A stretch of DNA of 33,691 nt from Anaerolineales bacterium (GCA_020060485.1 JAGVAB010000172.1:1-33691), one strand, 5' to 3'; counted from the first letter of the stretch, positions 1 to 8,648 are shown. Notes: generated by a model from the letters alone, not told the origin. Made by a program: numbers and translations.

Positions 1-9
1 ACGTTTCTT

Positions 10-66
10 TTCCTCCCCCGGCCTATGAAGTCTGATCTACAAATCCAATCCGTGCCGGGGGAGGAA
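10..66. repeat. Perfect 13-bp inverted repeat with a 31-nt loop
   Basis: TTCCTCCCCCGGC at 10-22 is mirrored exactly by its reverse complement at 54-66. Neither side is followed by a clear U-run, so it is not a textbook terminator. It may be the end of a transcription unit lying left of the window, or a structured leader element. The rest of 67-275 holds no gene I can support. It does contain a second inverted repeat, AATGCCA at 151-157 with TGGCATT at 180-186, that could fold in the leader of the pilin gene. Confidence 0.5.
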
Positions 67-275
67 TCCATTATCATCAGCATTTTGCATCTACTTTGAC
101 CTGGATGACCTTCACTGTTTTGGAAAATCGTAAACGTCAGCTTTCTTGAGAATGCCATGGGTTTTTACCCCCTTTTTATTGGCATTTTCCTCATTCGGGA
201 TTAAAACTAGATCATACGAAAATTTTCTTCAGCACGATCTGAATTTCTCTTCTCCAAAAATGCAAGAGGTAAAAC

Positions 276-1979
276 ATGAAAACGCTTTTATCGGTAATCT
301 TCAAAAACAGAAATGGCACCACATCCGCAAACCCGGCTGCCAGGGGGCAGGGATTGGTGGAATACGCGTTGATCCTGGTGCTGATCTCACTGGTGGCCAC
401 TGCCGCCCTGGGTGCCACCGGCACATCGGTGGCAGATGTCTTTAACCGCCTGCTGGGAAGGATGAATCAGCCTGCCATTTCTCCAGATGATCTCCCCCCC
501 GTTGGAGATGGCGAAGGCGGTTTCCCGGTGGTGGTGATCGATTCGGACAAAAAGACCATCCCAGATGTGCAGGTCTTTGTTATGCAAAATAGTGAGCGGT
601 TTAAAAACATGAATGACCTGACAGACGAAATGGGCATCGCCCGCTTCGAACTTGAGCAAGACACCTATCAATTTGAAGCCTACTATCAGGGAAAATTCTT
701 CGCCTCGGAAGAGGTCAAAATCCCCACCTATTCCTTTGCAGTTATAGAGATCGAACGCACCGGTTTTACCGTAACCGTCGCCAACCAGGATGGGCAGGCG
801 AAATCCGGGGTAGCGGTGCTGGCCTACCGTGAGAATGGCGCCTTCTGCGGCACTGGTGTAACCGATTTCAGCGGCAAGGTTGTCTTGCCCTTGACTGAGG
901 GTGAATATAAATTCCGGGCGGATTATCAATCGGCAAATTATTGGTCTGAAACTTCCTACACGGTTCCCAAGGAAACCAACGGCCTGATCTACATCACCGA
1001 AAAAAGTTTTCCTGTCAGCGTGGTCAATGCCTCCGGTCAGGGTATGCCTTCCTTATTTGTGGCTGCCTACCGCGAGAACGGAGCCTATACCGGCCTTTCA
1101 GCCACCACAGACAAAAGCGGTGTGGCCGAATTTGATCTGGCCGAAGGCCGCTATAAATTCCGCACAACTTACATGAATCAGACCTACTGGTCAGAAGTCT
1201 TCAGCGTCCCGGATGATGGGCAGGGAAAACTGCGCATTGAACAAGGCTCATTCCCGGTACAGGTAATGGATGCTGACGGGCGCGGCCTGGCTGGAGTCAC
1301 GGTGTATGCCTTTGATGAGAACGGCGCCCAGGCTTATGCTTCCGCCGTCACAGATGGGTCAGGCGCAGCCGCCTTCGCCCTCGGCGCTGGCAGATACAAA
1401 TTCCGCACCACCTACCAATCCAGCACCTACTGGTCTGATACCTATACCCTGTTCAGTGACACCAGAGGGGTGATCAAGATCAACCAAACCGCTTTCACCG
1501 TCCGAGTGGTGGATGCCAGCGGCAATGGCCTGTCCGGCCGGCCGGTAGCGGTATATACCGAGGACGGGAAGTACACCGGCCAGCAGGGCACCACCAATGC
1601 ATCCGGCGCTGCCCAGTTTAATCTGGCCAATGGCAGCTACCAATTTCGCAGCGAAGTGCAGGCCCAGTTCTATTGGTCCGAAAAGGTCAGCCTGCCTGGC
1701 ACAACCCAAACCACGATCAATACCGGCTTGCGGTCATACACCATCACTTTTGTCAATCAATCCAATCAGCCGCTGCAAGGTGCCGAAGTTTTTGTGCGCC
1801 GGGACAATGGCGGATACACCGGGCAAAATGGAACGACCAATGCCGCCGGGCAAATAGCGATCCTGCTTTCCGAGGGGTCAGCCCAGTTCCGCATGGATGT
1901 GAACGGCAAGACCTACACCTCTCAAAATTACCACCTCCCCAAAAGTGATCCCATCACAATCACCTTCAACGTCAATTGA
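276..1979 (+). CDS. Flp-type prepilin fused to six tandem 81-residue beta-domains (surface adhesin/pilus protein)
   Basis: The 567-residue product starts like a Flp/Fap pilin. A short basic leader is followed by RGQGLVEYALILVLISLV (residues 23-40), with Gly24 as the probable prepilin-peptidase cleavage point, Glu29 at +5 and Tyr30 at +6. A linker (about 64-82) leads to six consecutive repeats at 83-163, 164-244, 245-325, 326-406, 407-487 and 488-567, all 81 residues except the last (80). Each repeat carries a G-x-A-x-F-x-L segment, a YKFR-like strand and, in repeats 2-5, a YWS motif, which suggests carboxypeptidase-regulatory-like or Cna-B-like beta-sandwiches. Typical Flp pilins are well under 100 residues, so this is a very large derivative. 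AGAGGT just before ATG 276 supports the start. A role in adhesion or as a pilus-tip/stalk protein is inferred; no Tad assembly genes are in the window. Confidence 0.85.
   Translation: MKTLLSVIFKNRNGTTSANPAARGQGLVEYALILVLISLVATAALGATGTSVADVFNRLLGRMNQPAISPDDLPPVGDGEGGFPVVVIDSDKKTIPDVQVFVMQNSERFKNMNDLTDEMGIARFELEQDTYQFEAYYQGKFFASEEVKIPTYSFAVIEIERTGFTVTVANQDGQAKSGVAVLAYRENGAFCGTGVTDFSGKVVLPLTEGEYKFRADYQSANYWSETSYTVPKETNGLIYITEKSFPVSVVNASGQGMPSLFVAAYRENGAYTGLSATTDKSGVAEFDLAEGRYKFRTTYMNQTYWSEVFSVPDDGQGKLRIEQGSFPVQVMDADGRGLAGVTVYAFDENGAQAYASAVTDGSGAAAFALGAGRYKFRTTYQSSTYWSDTYTLFSDTRGVIKINQTAFTVRVVDASGNGLSGRPVAVYTEDGKYTGQQGTTNASGAAQFNLANGSYQFRSEVQAQFYWSEKVSLPGTTQTTINTGLRSYTITFVNQSNQPLQGAEVFVRRDNGGYTGQNGTTNAAGQIAILLSEGSAQFRMDVNGKTYTSQNYHLPKSDPITITFNVN
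522..1976 (+). repeat. Six tandem protein-coding repeats, about 243 bp each
   Basis: Within the pilin-like gene, units begin at 522, 765, 1008, 1251, 1494 and 1737, giving a period of exactly 243 bp (81 codons) for five units and 240 bp for the last. The units diverge in DNA sequence but keep register. Conserved features are a starting F/Y-x-V/I strand, a D/N-x-x-G turn, G-x-A near the middle, YKFR/YQFR and YWSE/YWSD. The fixed length without indels suggests repeated duplication of one domain followed by selection on fold length. Unit 1 and unit 6 are the most divergent. Confidence 0.85.
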
Positions 1980-2004
1980 CGGGATTTGAAAGCTGGAAAA
2001 AACC

Positions 2005-2427
2005 ATGAGTGAATTAAGAAATTTGATCATCCCCGAAAACGGGAAAAACGAACATGCCCAACCATTATCCGATGAAACCGGCCGCATAGCATTTGAGGAT
2101 TCGCCCTATATCGATCATGAGCGGGGCGGCCCGCAAGAAATGCGTACTGATACCCGCAAAAAGGTATTGCGCGGCGCAATCATTTTTCTGCTGCTGGTAC
2201 TGGCAGTCGAGCTGGTGCTGGTCTACCAATTGGGCTGGCGGCTTCAGCCGCCCCCGCCGCAGATTCCCCCCTCTCTTCTCATCCAGCCTGCCGAGCCAAC
2301 CACTGTCTGGATGGTCGAACCACCGCAGCCCACTGAAACCCCCTATCCGGTGATCGAGGAGACCCCGCCAGCAGAGCCGCCCCCGCTGAATGAATTTATC
2401 GAGCCGCCCACCCTGGAACCAGGCTAG
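2005..2427 (+). CDS. Small single-pass membrane protein with Pro-rich C-terminal tail, function unknown
   Basis: I do not recognise this 140-residue protein. The N-terminal 50 residues are polar. One hydrophobic helix lies at about 57-76 after a basic stretch (RTDTRKK), so the N-terminus is probably cytoplasmic. Residues 81-140 are extremely rich in Pro and Glu (PPPPQIPPS, TPYPVIEETPPAEPPP), a rigid extended tail expected outside the membrane. It lies only 25 nt after the repeat pilin gene, on the same strand and before a shared terminator, so co-transcription is likely. A partner or spacer role for the pilin-like protein is inference. The ribosome-binding site is weak. Confidence 0.65.
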   Translation: MSELRNLIIPENGKNEHAQPLSDETGRIAFEDSPYIDHERGGPQEMRTDTRKKVLRGAIIFLLLVLAVELVLVYQLGWRLQPPPPQIPPSLLIQPAEPTTVWMVEPPQPTETPYPVIEETPPAEPPPLNEFIEPPTLEPG

Positions 2428-2477
2428 CTGGAAGCAGAATGAGCAGCGTCTATCACGCAAACCCATGACGGAAACAA

Positions 2478-2506
2478 ACCGCCCTTGCCATCAACGCAAG
2501 GGCGGT
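2478..2506. terminator. Terminator hairpin between convergent genes
   Basis: ACCGCCCTTGC at 2478-2488 pairs perfectly with GCAAGGGCGGT at 2496-2506, an 11-bp stem with a 7-nt loop. It lies between the pilin locus on the plus strand and lplA on the minus strand. The plus side is followed by CACTTTATATCC and the minus side by TTTGTTTC, so it can serve both directions. Confidence 0.75.
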
Positions 2507-2533
2507 CACTTTATATCCTTCAACACAACCCTT

Positions 2534-3523
2534 TCAGTATAGAAACGCCACAAACTCAGCCAAAGAAATGCCGCCAAAATAATCCGTCACATCCACCCCA
2601 GCCAGCGCTTCCGCCAGGGCCTGCGAATCATAGCGCACGCCTTGCAGACGGGCTTCCAGTTCCATAAGGTCGCCATTCCCCAGGAAATCTCCAAAGAAGC
2701 GCACCACCTCGATCCGGCCATGCTGCACGTCAATGTGCGCATCGATCTCACCAAACGCGAAACGCTGCGTACGCTGCACATTGAAATCCGGCGAACGGCC
2801 AAAATTCCAGTCCCATTGGCTGTACCGTTCCTCAACCAGCTTGTGGATTCCCTGCCAGTCTTCGGCAGTCAAACGGTATTGTGGGATTGAACTGTACCCG
2901 GCAAAGATGCCTTCCAGCAGCCGCTGACGAAAAGACTCAATGGTCATTGATTCACGCATGAATTCCGAGATGTTGGCCACCCGGCTGCGCACAGATTTGA
3001 TGCCCTTGGAGCTGATCTTGCTCATCTTCACCCTCAATGCCTCGACCACATGCTCCAGTTGTGAATCAAACAACAGTGTGCCGTGGCTGAACATGCGCCG
3101 GGATGTGCTGTACTGGGCCGTGCCGGAGATCTTGCGCCCTGCAACCAGGATGTCATTGCGCCCGCTCAGTTCAGCCATCACGCCCAAACTGTGCAAGACT
3201 TCAATCACCGGTTTGGTGAATTTACGAAAATTACGAAAATTGCTGGCCTCGTAATTGGTAATGAAACTGAAGTTGAGGTTTCCCAGGTCATGATACACAG
3301 CACCGCCCCCCGAAAGCCGCCGCACCACATGGATACCATTGGCCTGCACATACTCATGGTTGATCTCTTCCAGCGTGTTCTGGTTGCGGCCGATGATAAT
3401 CGACGGTGCGTTGATATAGAACAGCAAAATGTCTTCGTCCGTTTCCAGATGGCGCAGCAAATATTCTTCCAACGCCAGATTCACGCGCGGGTCGGTCGTG
3501 CTGCCATTATCAACATAGATCAT
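2534..3523 (-). CDS. lplA: Lipoate-protein ligase A
   Basis: The 329-residue enzyme adenylates free lipoate (or octanoate) and attaches it to the lysine of E2 or GcvH lipoyl domains in the cytosol. The family signature RRLSGGGAVYHDLGNLNFSF lies at residues 69-88, and the lysine motif V-A-G-R-K-I-S-G-T follows at about 132-140. N-terminal biotin/lipoate-ligase and C-terminal accessory parts are both present, as in full-length LplA. An in-frame ATG lies at 3538, but GGAGGTGA begins inside that codon and sits 5 nt before the ATG at 3523, so 3523 is the better start. A terminator upstream separates it from udp. No lipA or lipB is visible, so a scavenging role is plausible. Confidence 0.93.
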   Translation of the reverse strand: MIYVDNGSTTDPRVNLALEEYLLRHLETDEDILLFYINAPSIIIGRNQNTLEEINHEYVQANGIHVVRRLSGGGAVYHDLGNLNFSFITNYEASNFRNFRKFTKPVIEVLHSLGVMAELSGRNDILVAGRKISGTAQYSTSRRMFSHGTLLFDSQLEHVVEALRVKMSKISSKGIKSVRSRVANISEFMRESMTIESFRQRLLEGIFAGYSSIPQYRLTAEDWQGIHKLVEERYSQWDWNFGRSPDFNVQRTQRFAFGEIDAHIDVQHGRIEVVRFFGDFLGNGDLMELEARLQGVRYDSQALAEALAGVDVTDYFGGISLAEFVAFLY

Positions 3524-3594
3524 CCCGGTCACCTCCATACCCGTCAGTCAGCCTTAATCTATTGGTGCAGAGCATGCTTCGACGCCTGGAATTT

Positions 3595-3629
3595 TAACAG
3601 AAAAGGCCCTGCCCGGAATAGCAGGGCCT
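3595..3629 (-). terminator. Intrinsic terminator of udp
   Basis: Read on the minus strand, AGGCCCTGC and GCAGGGCCT form a perfect 9-bp stem (3621-3629 with 3604-3612), followed by TTTTCTGTTAAAATT. It lies 14 nt after the udp stop codon and upstream of lplA. Confidence 0.85.
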
Positions 3630-3643
3630 CCATTTCACCACAG

Positions 3644-4414
3644 TCAGGCGGCGCCTGCTTTTGCCCTGTCCTGCTCAATCAGGATCTTGATGCCTTCAAT
3701 GGCAGCATGGATCATCACATCGGGGTCATGTGGCTTTTTCAAGAGCGTTTCCGTATCGCTGCCGATGATCATCATCACCCCGCCGGCCCGTTTGCGGTAA
3801 ATGCTGGCCAGGATGAAAATTGCCGCAGCTTCCATCTCCGAGCAGATCGCCCCGCCCGCTTCCCAGGCTTTCCAACGTTCCTTGAGGTGGTTCGCCAATG
3901 GCATCCGGTCTGGTTCGATCTCGCCATAGAACGAATCCTTGGTATGCGTCACGCCCAGATGATAGGATGCGCCCACTCTTTTTGCACCCTCTGCCAGGGC
4001 ATTGACCACCTCGATATCGGCAATCGCCGGATATTCAATCGGCAAATACTGCGGGGTGGTGCCCTCATCGCGGATGGCGCCAGTCACCACAGCTACTTCA
4101 CCCAGCTTCAAATCTGGTTGCACCGCCCCGGAAGTACCTACGCGAATGAAGGTATCTGCACCCACCGCCACCAATTCCTCTACTGCAATGGCAGTTGAAG
4201 GGCAGCCCATGCCGGTTGAGACCACTGAGACCTTCTCGCCCAACAGCGAGCCAGTAAACACCTTGTGTTCGCGATTAAAAGATACAAATTGCGGATCATC
4301 CAGATAATCAGCGATCTTCTCTACCCGTCCCGGATCCCCCGGCAACAGCACATAACGCCCCACGTCCCCCGGCCTGACCTTGAGATGATATTGCAATCCT
4401 TCGTCGTCTTTCAT
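3644..4414 (-). CDS. udp: Uridine phosphorylase
   Basis: The 256-residue protein belongs to the PNP/UDP phosphorylase family and splits uridine with phosphate to uracil and ribose-1-phosphate in pyrimidine salvage. It shows the phosphate-binding GDPGR motif at residues 26-30, an RVGTSGAV segment in the middle and the CSEMEAAAIF segment that contacts the nucleoside. Length is typical. A longer in-frame reading begins at 4450, but GGAGGAAGGTG lies just upstream of ATG 4414, which fits the family N-terminus and was chosen. It is a single-gene unit closed by its own terminator. A related pyrimidine-nucleoside phosphorylase is encoded at 18039-19349. Specificity for uridine rather than another nucleoside is inferred from overall similarity. 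Confidence 0.88.
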   Translation of the reverse strand: MKDDEGLQYHLKVRPGDVGRYVLLPGDPGRVEKIADYLDDPQFVSFNREHKVFTGSLLGEKVSVVSTGMGCPSTAIAVEELVAVGADTFIRVGTSGAVQPDLKLGEVAVVTGAIRDEGTTPQYLPIEYPAIADIEVVNALAEGAKRVGASYHLGVTHTKDSFYGEIEPDRMPLANHLKERWKAWEAGGAICSEMEAAAIFILASIYRKRAGGVMMIIGSDTETLLKKPHDPDVMIHAAIEGIKILIEQDRAKAGAA

Positions 4415-4622
4415 AAGGCACCTTCCTCCAATCCCTCTCTCAGGCTGCAATTAACCTGAAAGCTTCTGAAAAGGCATGAATAACCCCAACCTCATTCTAT
4501 TCAGGCAACCGCAAGATGTCAAGTGCGTCCATTTGGCCGCAATTTTCTGCAGCCCTTACCCGGCATGAATGGTTCATGAGAGAACCACACCTGGCCGGCC
4601 AGCGGAGCAGATATCGCAATCC

Positions 4623-6398
4623 TCAAGCAGGAAAGAAAAACAGGATCAAAGGCACGGCCACAATGACCACCACAATTTCCAGCAAAAGTCCCATCCGCCA
4701 GTAATCGCCGAACTTGTAACCGCCCGGCCCCATCACCAGCGTGTTGGACTGATGACCAATCGGCGTCAGGAAAGCGCACGAAACACCGATAATGATTGCC
4801 ACCAGGAAGGAATCTACCGACACCCCCATTCCCTGGGCAATGTTAATCCCAATGGGGGTCATCAAAACCGCCGCAGCGGCATTGTTGACCAGATCAGACA
4901 GAAACATGGTAACGATCAGGACGATTGCCAGCGTGGCGGCCACCGGCAGATATTGCGAAACCTGCACCAGTGAACCGGCAATCAGTTGCGCCCCGCCCGT
5001 GGTCTCCAGGGCCTCGCCAACCGGGATCATGGCTCCCAGAAGGATCACGATCGGCCATTCAATGCTGGCATAAGCTTCTCCCAGGGTGACGATTCCGGAC
5101 AGGATCATGAGCACTACAGCCGCCGCAAAGGAAATCTGCACCGGCAGCAACCCAAAAGCCGTGACCAGGATGGCCCCCAAAAAGATCGCCAGCATGGTCA
5201 ACATCTGCCTTGATGACCCAATGCGCAAACCGCGCCCGGCCAATGGCAGGCAGCCCAACTGCTCAACCGTTTCTTTCAATCGCTCTGTGTGACTTTGCAG
5301 CAGAAGCACATCACCACTGCGAAAGCGGATACTGTCCAACCGGTTGCGCAGAACCTGACCCTGACGCGAGATCGCCAGCAGATTGACACCATAATTGGCC
5401 CGCAGATTCAGACTACGGGCGGTGCCGCCCGGCATGGAGGAACTGCGCGAAATGACTGCCTCGATCAGTGAGACGTCATCCGATTCCAGATCGTCCTTGC
5501 TGATCTCCTTGCTGCCTACCAGCTCCAGGCCGGAATTCTCGACCAGCTTCTTGATATTCTCTGTGTCTGCACTAAGAATGAGGATGTCGTTGGCGCGCAG
5601 AATTGTGCGCGCTGAAGGTTCCATGCGCCGCTCGCGGCCGCGTACCAGGCCAATGATGACCGTTTCTGCTTTGCTGAAATCGGTGATTTGTTTCAATGGT
5701 TTGCCCACCAGGCTCGAATCTTCAGGAATTTGCACTTCAGTCACATAATTTTCAATCTCGAACAGATTGGTTGCCGCAGTCTTGCCGCGCCGCTCCGGGA
5801 TCAACCGCCAGCCCAACAGCACCAAAAAAAGAACACCGGCAAAAGCCACACCCAGGCCAACTGGCGTGAAATCAAACATACCAAATGGTTCACCAAGAAC
5901 CTGCTGGCGGTAGGAAGAAATGATGATATTGGGCGGCGTACCAATTAATGTGATCATGCCCCCAAAATGCGAGGCAAATGCCAGCGGCATAAGCAAATAG
6001 GAAGCGGGGATATTCTTCTTGCGACCCAATTCCACAACCACTGGCAGCAACAAAGCCAAGGCACCAACATTATTCATGAACGCAGACAATACGGTAATCA
6101 AACCGGTCAGCACAGCCAGTTGGATCATCAGCCCGCCTTTTACGCCAGAGAGCTTCTGCCCAATCCATTCAATGCCGCCAGAGTTTTGCAAACCGCGGCT
6201 GAGCACCAGCACAGCCACCACGGTGATGACAGCCGGATTGCCAAAGCCCGAAAAGGCGCTCTCCACCGGCACCAGGCCAGTCAGAACCACAACCAGCAAA
6301 GCCATCATCGACACTAGGTCATAGCGCCAGCGCCCCATGATGAATAACGCCAGAGTCAAACCCAGTGTGCCAAAGATGATCCAGATTTCCAGACTCAT
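4623..6398 (-). CDS. SLC13/DASS-family ion transporter with two RCK_C (TrkA-C) domains
   Basis: The 591-residue membrane protein has an N-terminal hydrophobic half (about 1-200), a soluble insert and a C-terminal hydrophobic half (about 397-591). The insert contains two RCK_C-like domains at about 215-290 and 305-385, each with a G-D/N-D-x-L-x-L strand (for example RANDILILSAD and RSGDVLLLQSH). The membrane halves carry the inverted-repeat signatures of the family: MNNVGALALLLP with IGTPPN (108-119, 152-157), and SDLVNNAAAAVLMTPI with TPIGHQSN near the end. Such proteins import sulfate or dicarboxylates with sodium; the substrate here cannot be read from sequence. The reading frame stays open to 7049, but that extension is antisense to the next gene. 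ATG 6398 with AAAGGAAA upstream matches the family start. Confidence 0.9.
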   Translation of the reverse strand: MSLEIWIIFGTLGLTLALFIMGRWRYDLVSMMALLVVVLTGLVPVESAFSGFGNPAVITVVAVLVLSRGLQNSGGIEWIGQKLSGVKGGLMIQLAVLTGLITVLSAFMNNVGALALLLPVVVELGRKKNIPASYLLMPLAFASHFGGMITLIGTPPNIIISSYRQQVLGEPFGMFDFTPVGLGVAFAGVLFLVLLGWRLIPERRGKTAATNLFEIENYVTEVQIPEDSSLVGKPLKQITDFSKAETVIIGLVRGRERRMEPSARTILRANDILILSADTENIKKLVENSGLELVGSKEISKDDLESDDVSLIEAVISRSSSMPGGTARSLNLRANYGVNLLAISRQGQVLRNRLDSIRFRSGDVLLLQSHTERLKETVEQLGCLPLAGRGLRIGSSRQMLTMLAIFLGAILVTAFGLLPVQISFAAAVVLMILSGIVTLGEAYASIEWPIVILLGAMIPVGEALETTGGAQLIAGSLVQVSQYLPVAATLAIVLIVTMFLSDLVNNAAAAVLMTPIGINIAQGMGVSVDSFLVAIIIGVSCAFLTPIGHQSNTLVMGPGGYKFGDYWRMGLLLEIVVVIVAVPLILFFFPA

Positions 6399-6713
6399 TG
6401 CTTTAGTTTCCTTTGCATTGCTTTTACCCTGTCTGTTTTTTATTTGGTGTACCGCGCTTGATATTCCGCGTTTCAAAGCTATCTTACCTGATTTTGTCCG
6501 ATTTGGGAACTGAGATCGGGCTTCTGGGTTTTGCCGTGGAGGAGGGTTTTGGCAGGAGTCTCTCTGAGGCTCCGTGCCGAAAATACCACTTCCAAAATCC
6601 TCTTTCATGGAAAACCACAAAGGCTCACAAATACATCCATCAATCCGACCTGTCGCCATAGTACAATATGCATACGGCAGAACACTCTGCAAATCATTTT
6701 TGAAAATGAGGCA
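6399..6713. promoter_or_regulatory. Divergent intergenic region between the SLC13 transporter and the aminotransferase
   Basis: These 315 nt separate two divergently transcribed genes and must hold promoters for both. I see no tRNA, no convincing small gene and no strong palindromic operator. No near-consensus -35/-10 pair stands out on either strand. Open reading continues leftward of 6714 in the aminotransferase frame, but it lacks family similarity. Confidence 0.4.
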
Positions 6714-8648
6714 ATGCGCCATAACCTGATGAAACCCATCCAGCAGCTCGAGGCCAGTGGTCTGGCCGCGGCGGAAACCTACGCCAATGTACACCGCGGC
6801 AGCGGGCATTTCTCGTTGGCAACCACCGCCCTGTATGAACATGCCCGGCAGATGGTGCTGGACGATCTGGGGCTTTCCGCACGCAGCCACGTCCTCATCT
6901 TTTGCGGTCCAGCCCAGGCACGGCAGATGCAAGCCGTCTTGAACCCCCATGACTGGGCCTGCATCTCCAGCAAAGATTTGCATCTGCCTTTTGGGCTTTG
7001 TGCCCTGGCGGTTAGAAAGCGCGCCCTGCCAGGCGGCGCCCCCTTGCAACCCGGCGGCGGCACGGTAAAAATGGTTTCCCTCGATTCAGTGGTCTGGGCT
7101 GCCCCACCCGACAAATTCGAAACCGGCACGCCGCCCATCCTGCATGCCATCCTTCTGGCGCGTGCCCTGCAAATCTCGCGTGAAGCCGGTAAAAATTGCT
7201 TTCTGCCCGGCCAAGAACAGATTGCCACGGCCCAGGAAATCCTCTTCGATGATCCCCTGCTATCCCTGCGCGGCATGCAACTCTGGCAAAAACTACAAAA
7301 CACCCAACCCGGCAAGGCTCTGTCCGTTCCCACCAATTGTGGAGAGCGGGATTTCATCCAACTGGACAACGCCGCTTCCACACCCACTTTTCTACCCATC
7401 TGGCAGGCCGCCCGCCGCACTTGGCAGGCTTCGCCAGCCATTCAATCCGGGGTCGTCAATATCGTCAAGGACATCTGCGCCCGCTTCTTCCATGCTCCAA
7501 GCGATCAATATGAGATCATCTTCACCACCAATACCAGCGAAGCGATCAACCTCGCGGCCCGACTGCTGGGTGAATCCTGCCCGCAGCGGGGTAGAACAAC
7601 CGTATTCGGCACACTGCTAGAGCACCATTCCAACGACCTGCCCTGGCGCTATCAACCCGGGATTGATTTCTTCCGCTTGCCGGTGGACTCGGAAGGCTTC
7701 CTTGACCTCGATATTCTGGAAAACCATCTGCGCCAGCCCTCCTCCGGGGAAGCCGGTGTCAGACTGGTTGCTCTATGTGGGGCCTCCAACGTATTGGGAA
7801 CATTCAACGATCTGGCAGTTATCGCCGAACGCGTCCACCGCCACGGGGCACTCCTGCTGGTGGATGCCGCCCAATTGGCTGCCCACCGCCCGATCGACGT
7901 TTCGGCTATGCGCATTGACTGTCTGGCCTTCTCCGGCCACAAAATGTACGCCCCTTTTGGCAGCGGCGGTTTGATCCTGCGCAAAGGGCTGATCCCCCCT
8001 TCGCATGCCCTGAAAGAAGCCGCACAGTCCGGCGAAGAGAACACAGCCGGCATCGCCGCCCTGGGAAAAAGCATGCTCCTGCTGGAAGCCATCGGCCTGG
8101 ACCTGATCGCCGCCGAAGAAGAGAATTTGACCCGCCAAACCTTGCAAGCCTTTCAAGCCGAACCACGCCTGAAGCTCTATGGCGTCAGCGCCCCTGGCTC
8201 GCCCAGGATTGCCCGGCGCGGGACGGTTTTTTCCTTTGAGGTGGACAATATCCCCTACAACCTCGTCGCTCACCTGCTGGCCTGGCAGGGCGGCATCGGC
8301 GTGCGCACTGGCTGTTTCTGTGCCCATCCCATCGTAAAACACCTGCTGCACATTCACCCCTTTCGTCAACGGGTGGCAGACATAGCCGTGCAGGTCTTTC
8401 CCCGCATTGCCATGCAGATTGTGCCGGGAATGGTACGGGTCAGCTTTGGTCTCGAGAATACCGAAGCAGACGCCAGGTATCTGATCCAGGTTTTAAACTC
8501 CATCCTTGCAAACACGAAATCCACAGCCTTTGAAAAATTCCTCTCATCCACCCACAACGGCACACCGTGGATTCCCCCATTTAAGGTTGAAGAATTCATT
8601 TCCGCACGAATGCAAAAGGTCTTTCCTGAACAACGACAATTTCAGTGA
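6714..8648 (+). CDS. Class V aminotransferase (cysteine desulfurase/selenocysteine lyase-like) with a vestigial N-terminal aminotransferase domain
   Basis: The 644-residue protein has a complete C-terminal fold type I PLP domain (about 214-600). It shows LDNAASTP (217-224), EHHSND (303-308), VDAAQ (383-387), the PLP lysine Lys410 in SGHKMYAPFGSG, and RTGCFCAHP (531-539), where Cys534 or Cys536 sits near the position of the desulfurase cysteine. The first 210 residues also resemble this family: ANVHRGSGHFS (24-34) matches the domain start, and LQPGGGTVKMVS to FETGTPPI (111-142) matches the part after the PLP lysine. The core between is missing, so this half cannot bind PLP. Start is uncertain: ATG 6714 has GAGG too close, ATG 6729 is possible, and reading is open to 6531. 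The reaction is not determined. Confidence 0.85.
   Translation: MRHNLMKPIQQLEASGLAAAETYANVHRGSGHFSLATTALYEHARQMVLDDLGLSARSHVLIFCGPAQARQMQAVLNPHDWACISSKDLHLPFGLCALAVRKRALPGGAPLQPGGGTVKMVSLDSVVWAAPPDKFETGTPPILHAILLARALQISREAGKNCFLPGQEQIATAQEILFDDPLLSLRGMQLWQKLQNTQPGKALSVPTNCGERDFIQLDNAASTPTFLPIWQAARRTWQASPAIQSGVVNIVKDICARFFHAPSDQYEIIFTTNTSEAINLAARLLGESCPQRGRTTVFGTLLEHHSNDLPWRYQPGIDFFRLPVDSEGFLDLDILENHLRQPSSGEAGVRLVALCGASNVLGTFNDLAVIAERVHRHGALLLVDAAQLAAHRPIDVSAMRIDCLAFSGHKMYAPFGSGGLILRKGLIPPSHALKEAAQSGEENTAGIAALGKSMLLLEAIGLDLIAAEEENLTRQTLQAFQAEPRLKLYGVSAPGSPRIARRGTVFSFEVDNIPYNLVAHLLAWQGGIGVRTGCFCAHPIVKHLLHIHPFRQRVADIAVQVFPRIAMQIVPGMVRVSFGLENTEADARYLIQVLNSILANTKSTAFEKFLSSTHNGTPWIPPFKVEEFISARMQKVFPEQRQFQ

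Noticed and set aside
276..1979. CRISPR-like tandem repetition
   Set aside because: The repetition is at protein level with a 243-bp period and diverged DNA, in one open frame; there are no short identical repeats with unique spacers.
3083..4198. 371-codon plus-strand open frame across lplA and udp
   Set aside because: It is antisense to two well-supported enzymes, spans their intergenic terminator and has no family-like features.
6399..7049. N-terminal extension of the SLC13 transporter by 217 codons
   Set aside because: It runs antisense through the aminotransferase gene, lacks hydrophobic or family features, and the internal ATG at 6398 matches the family start.
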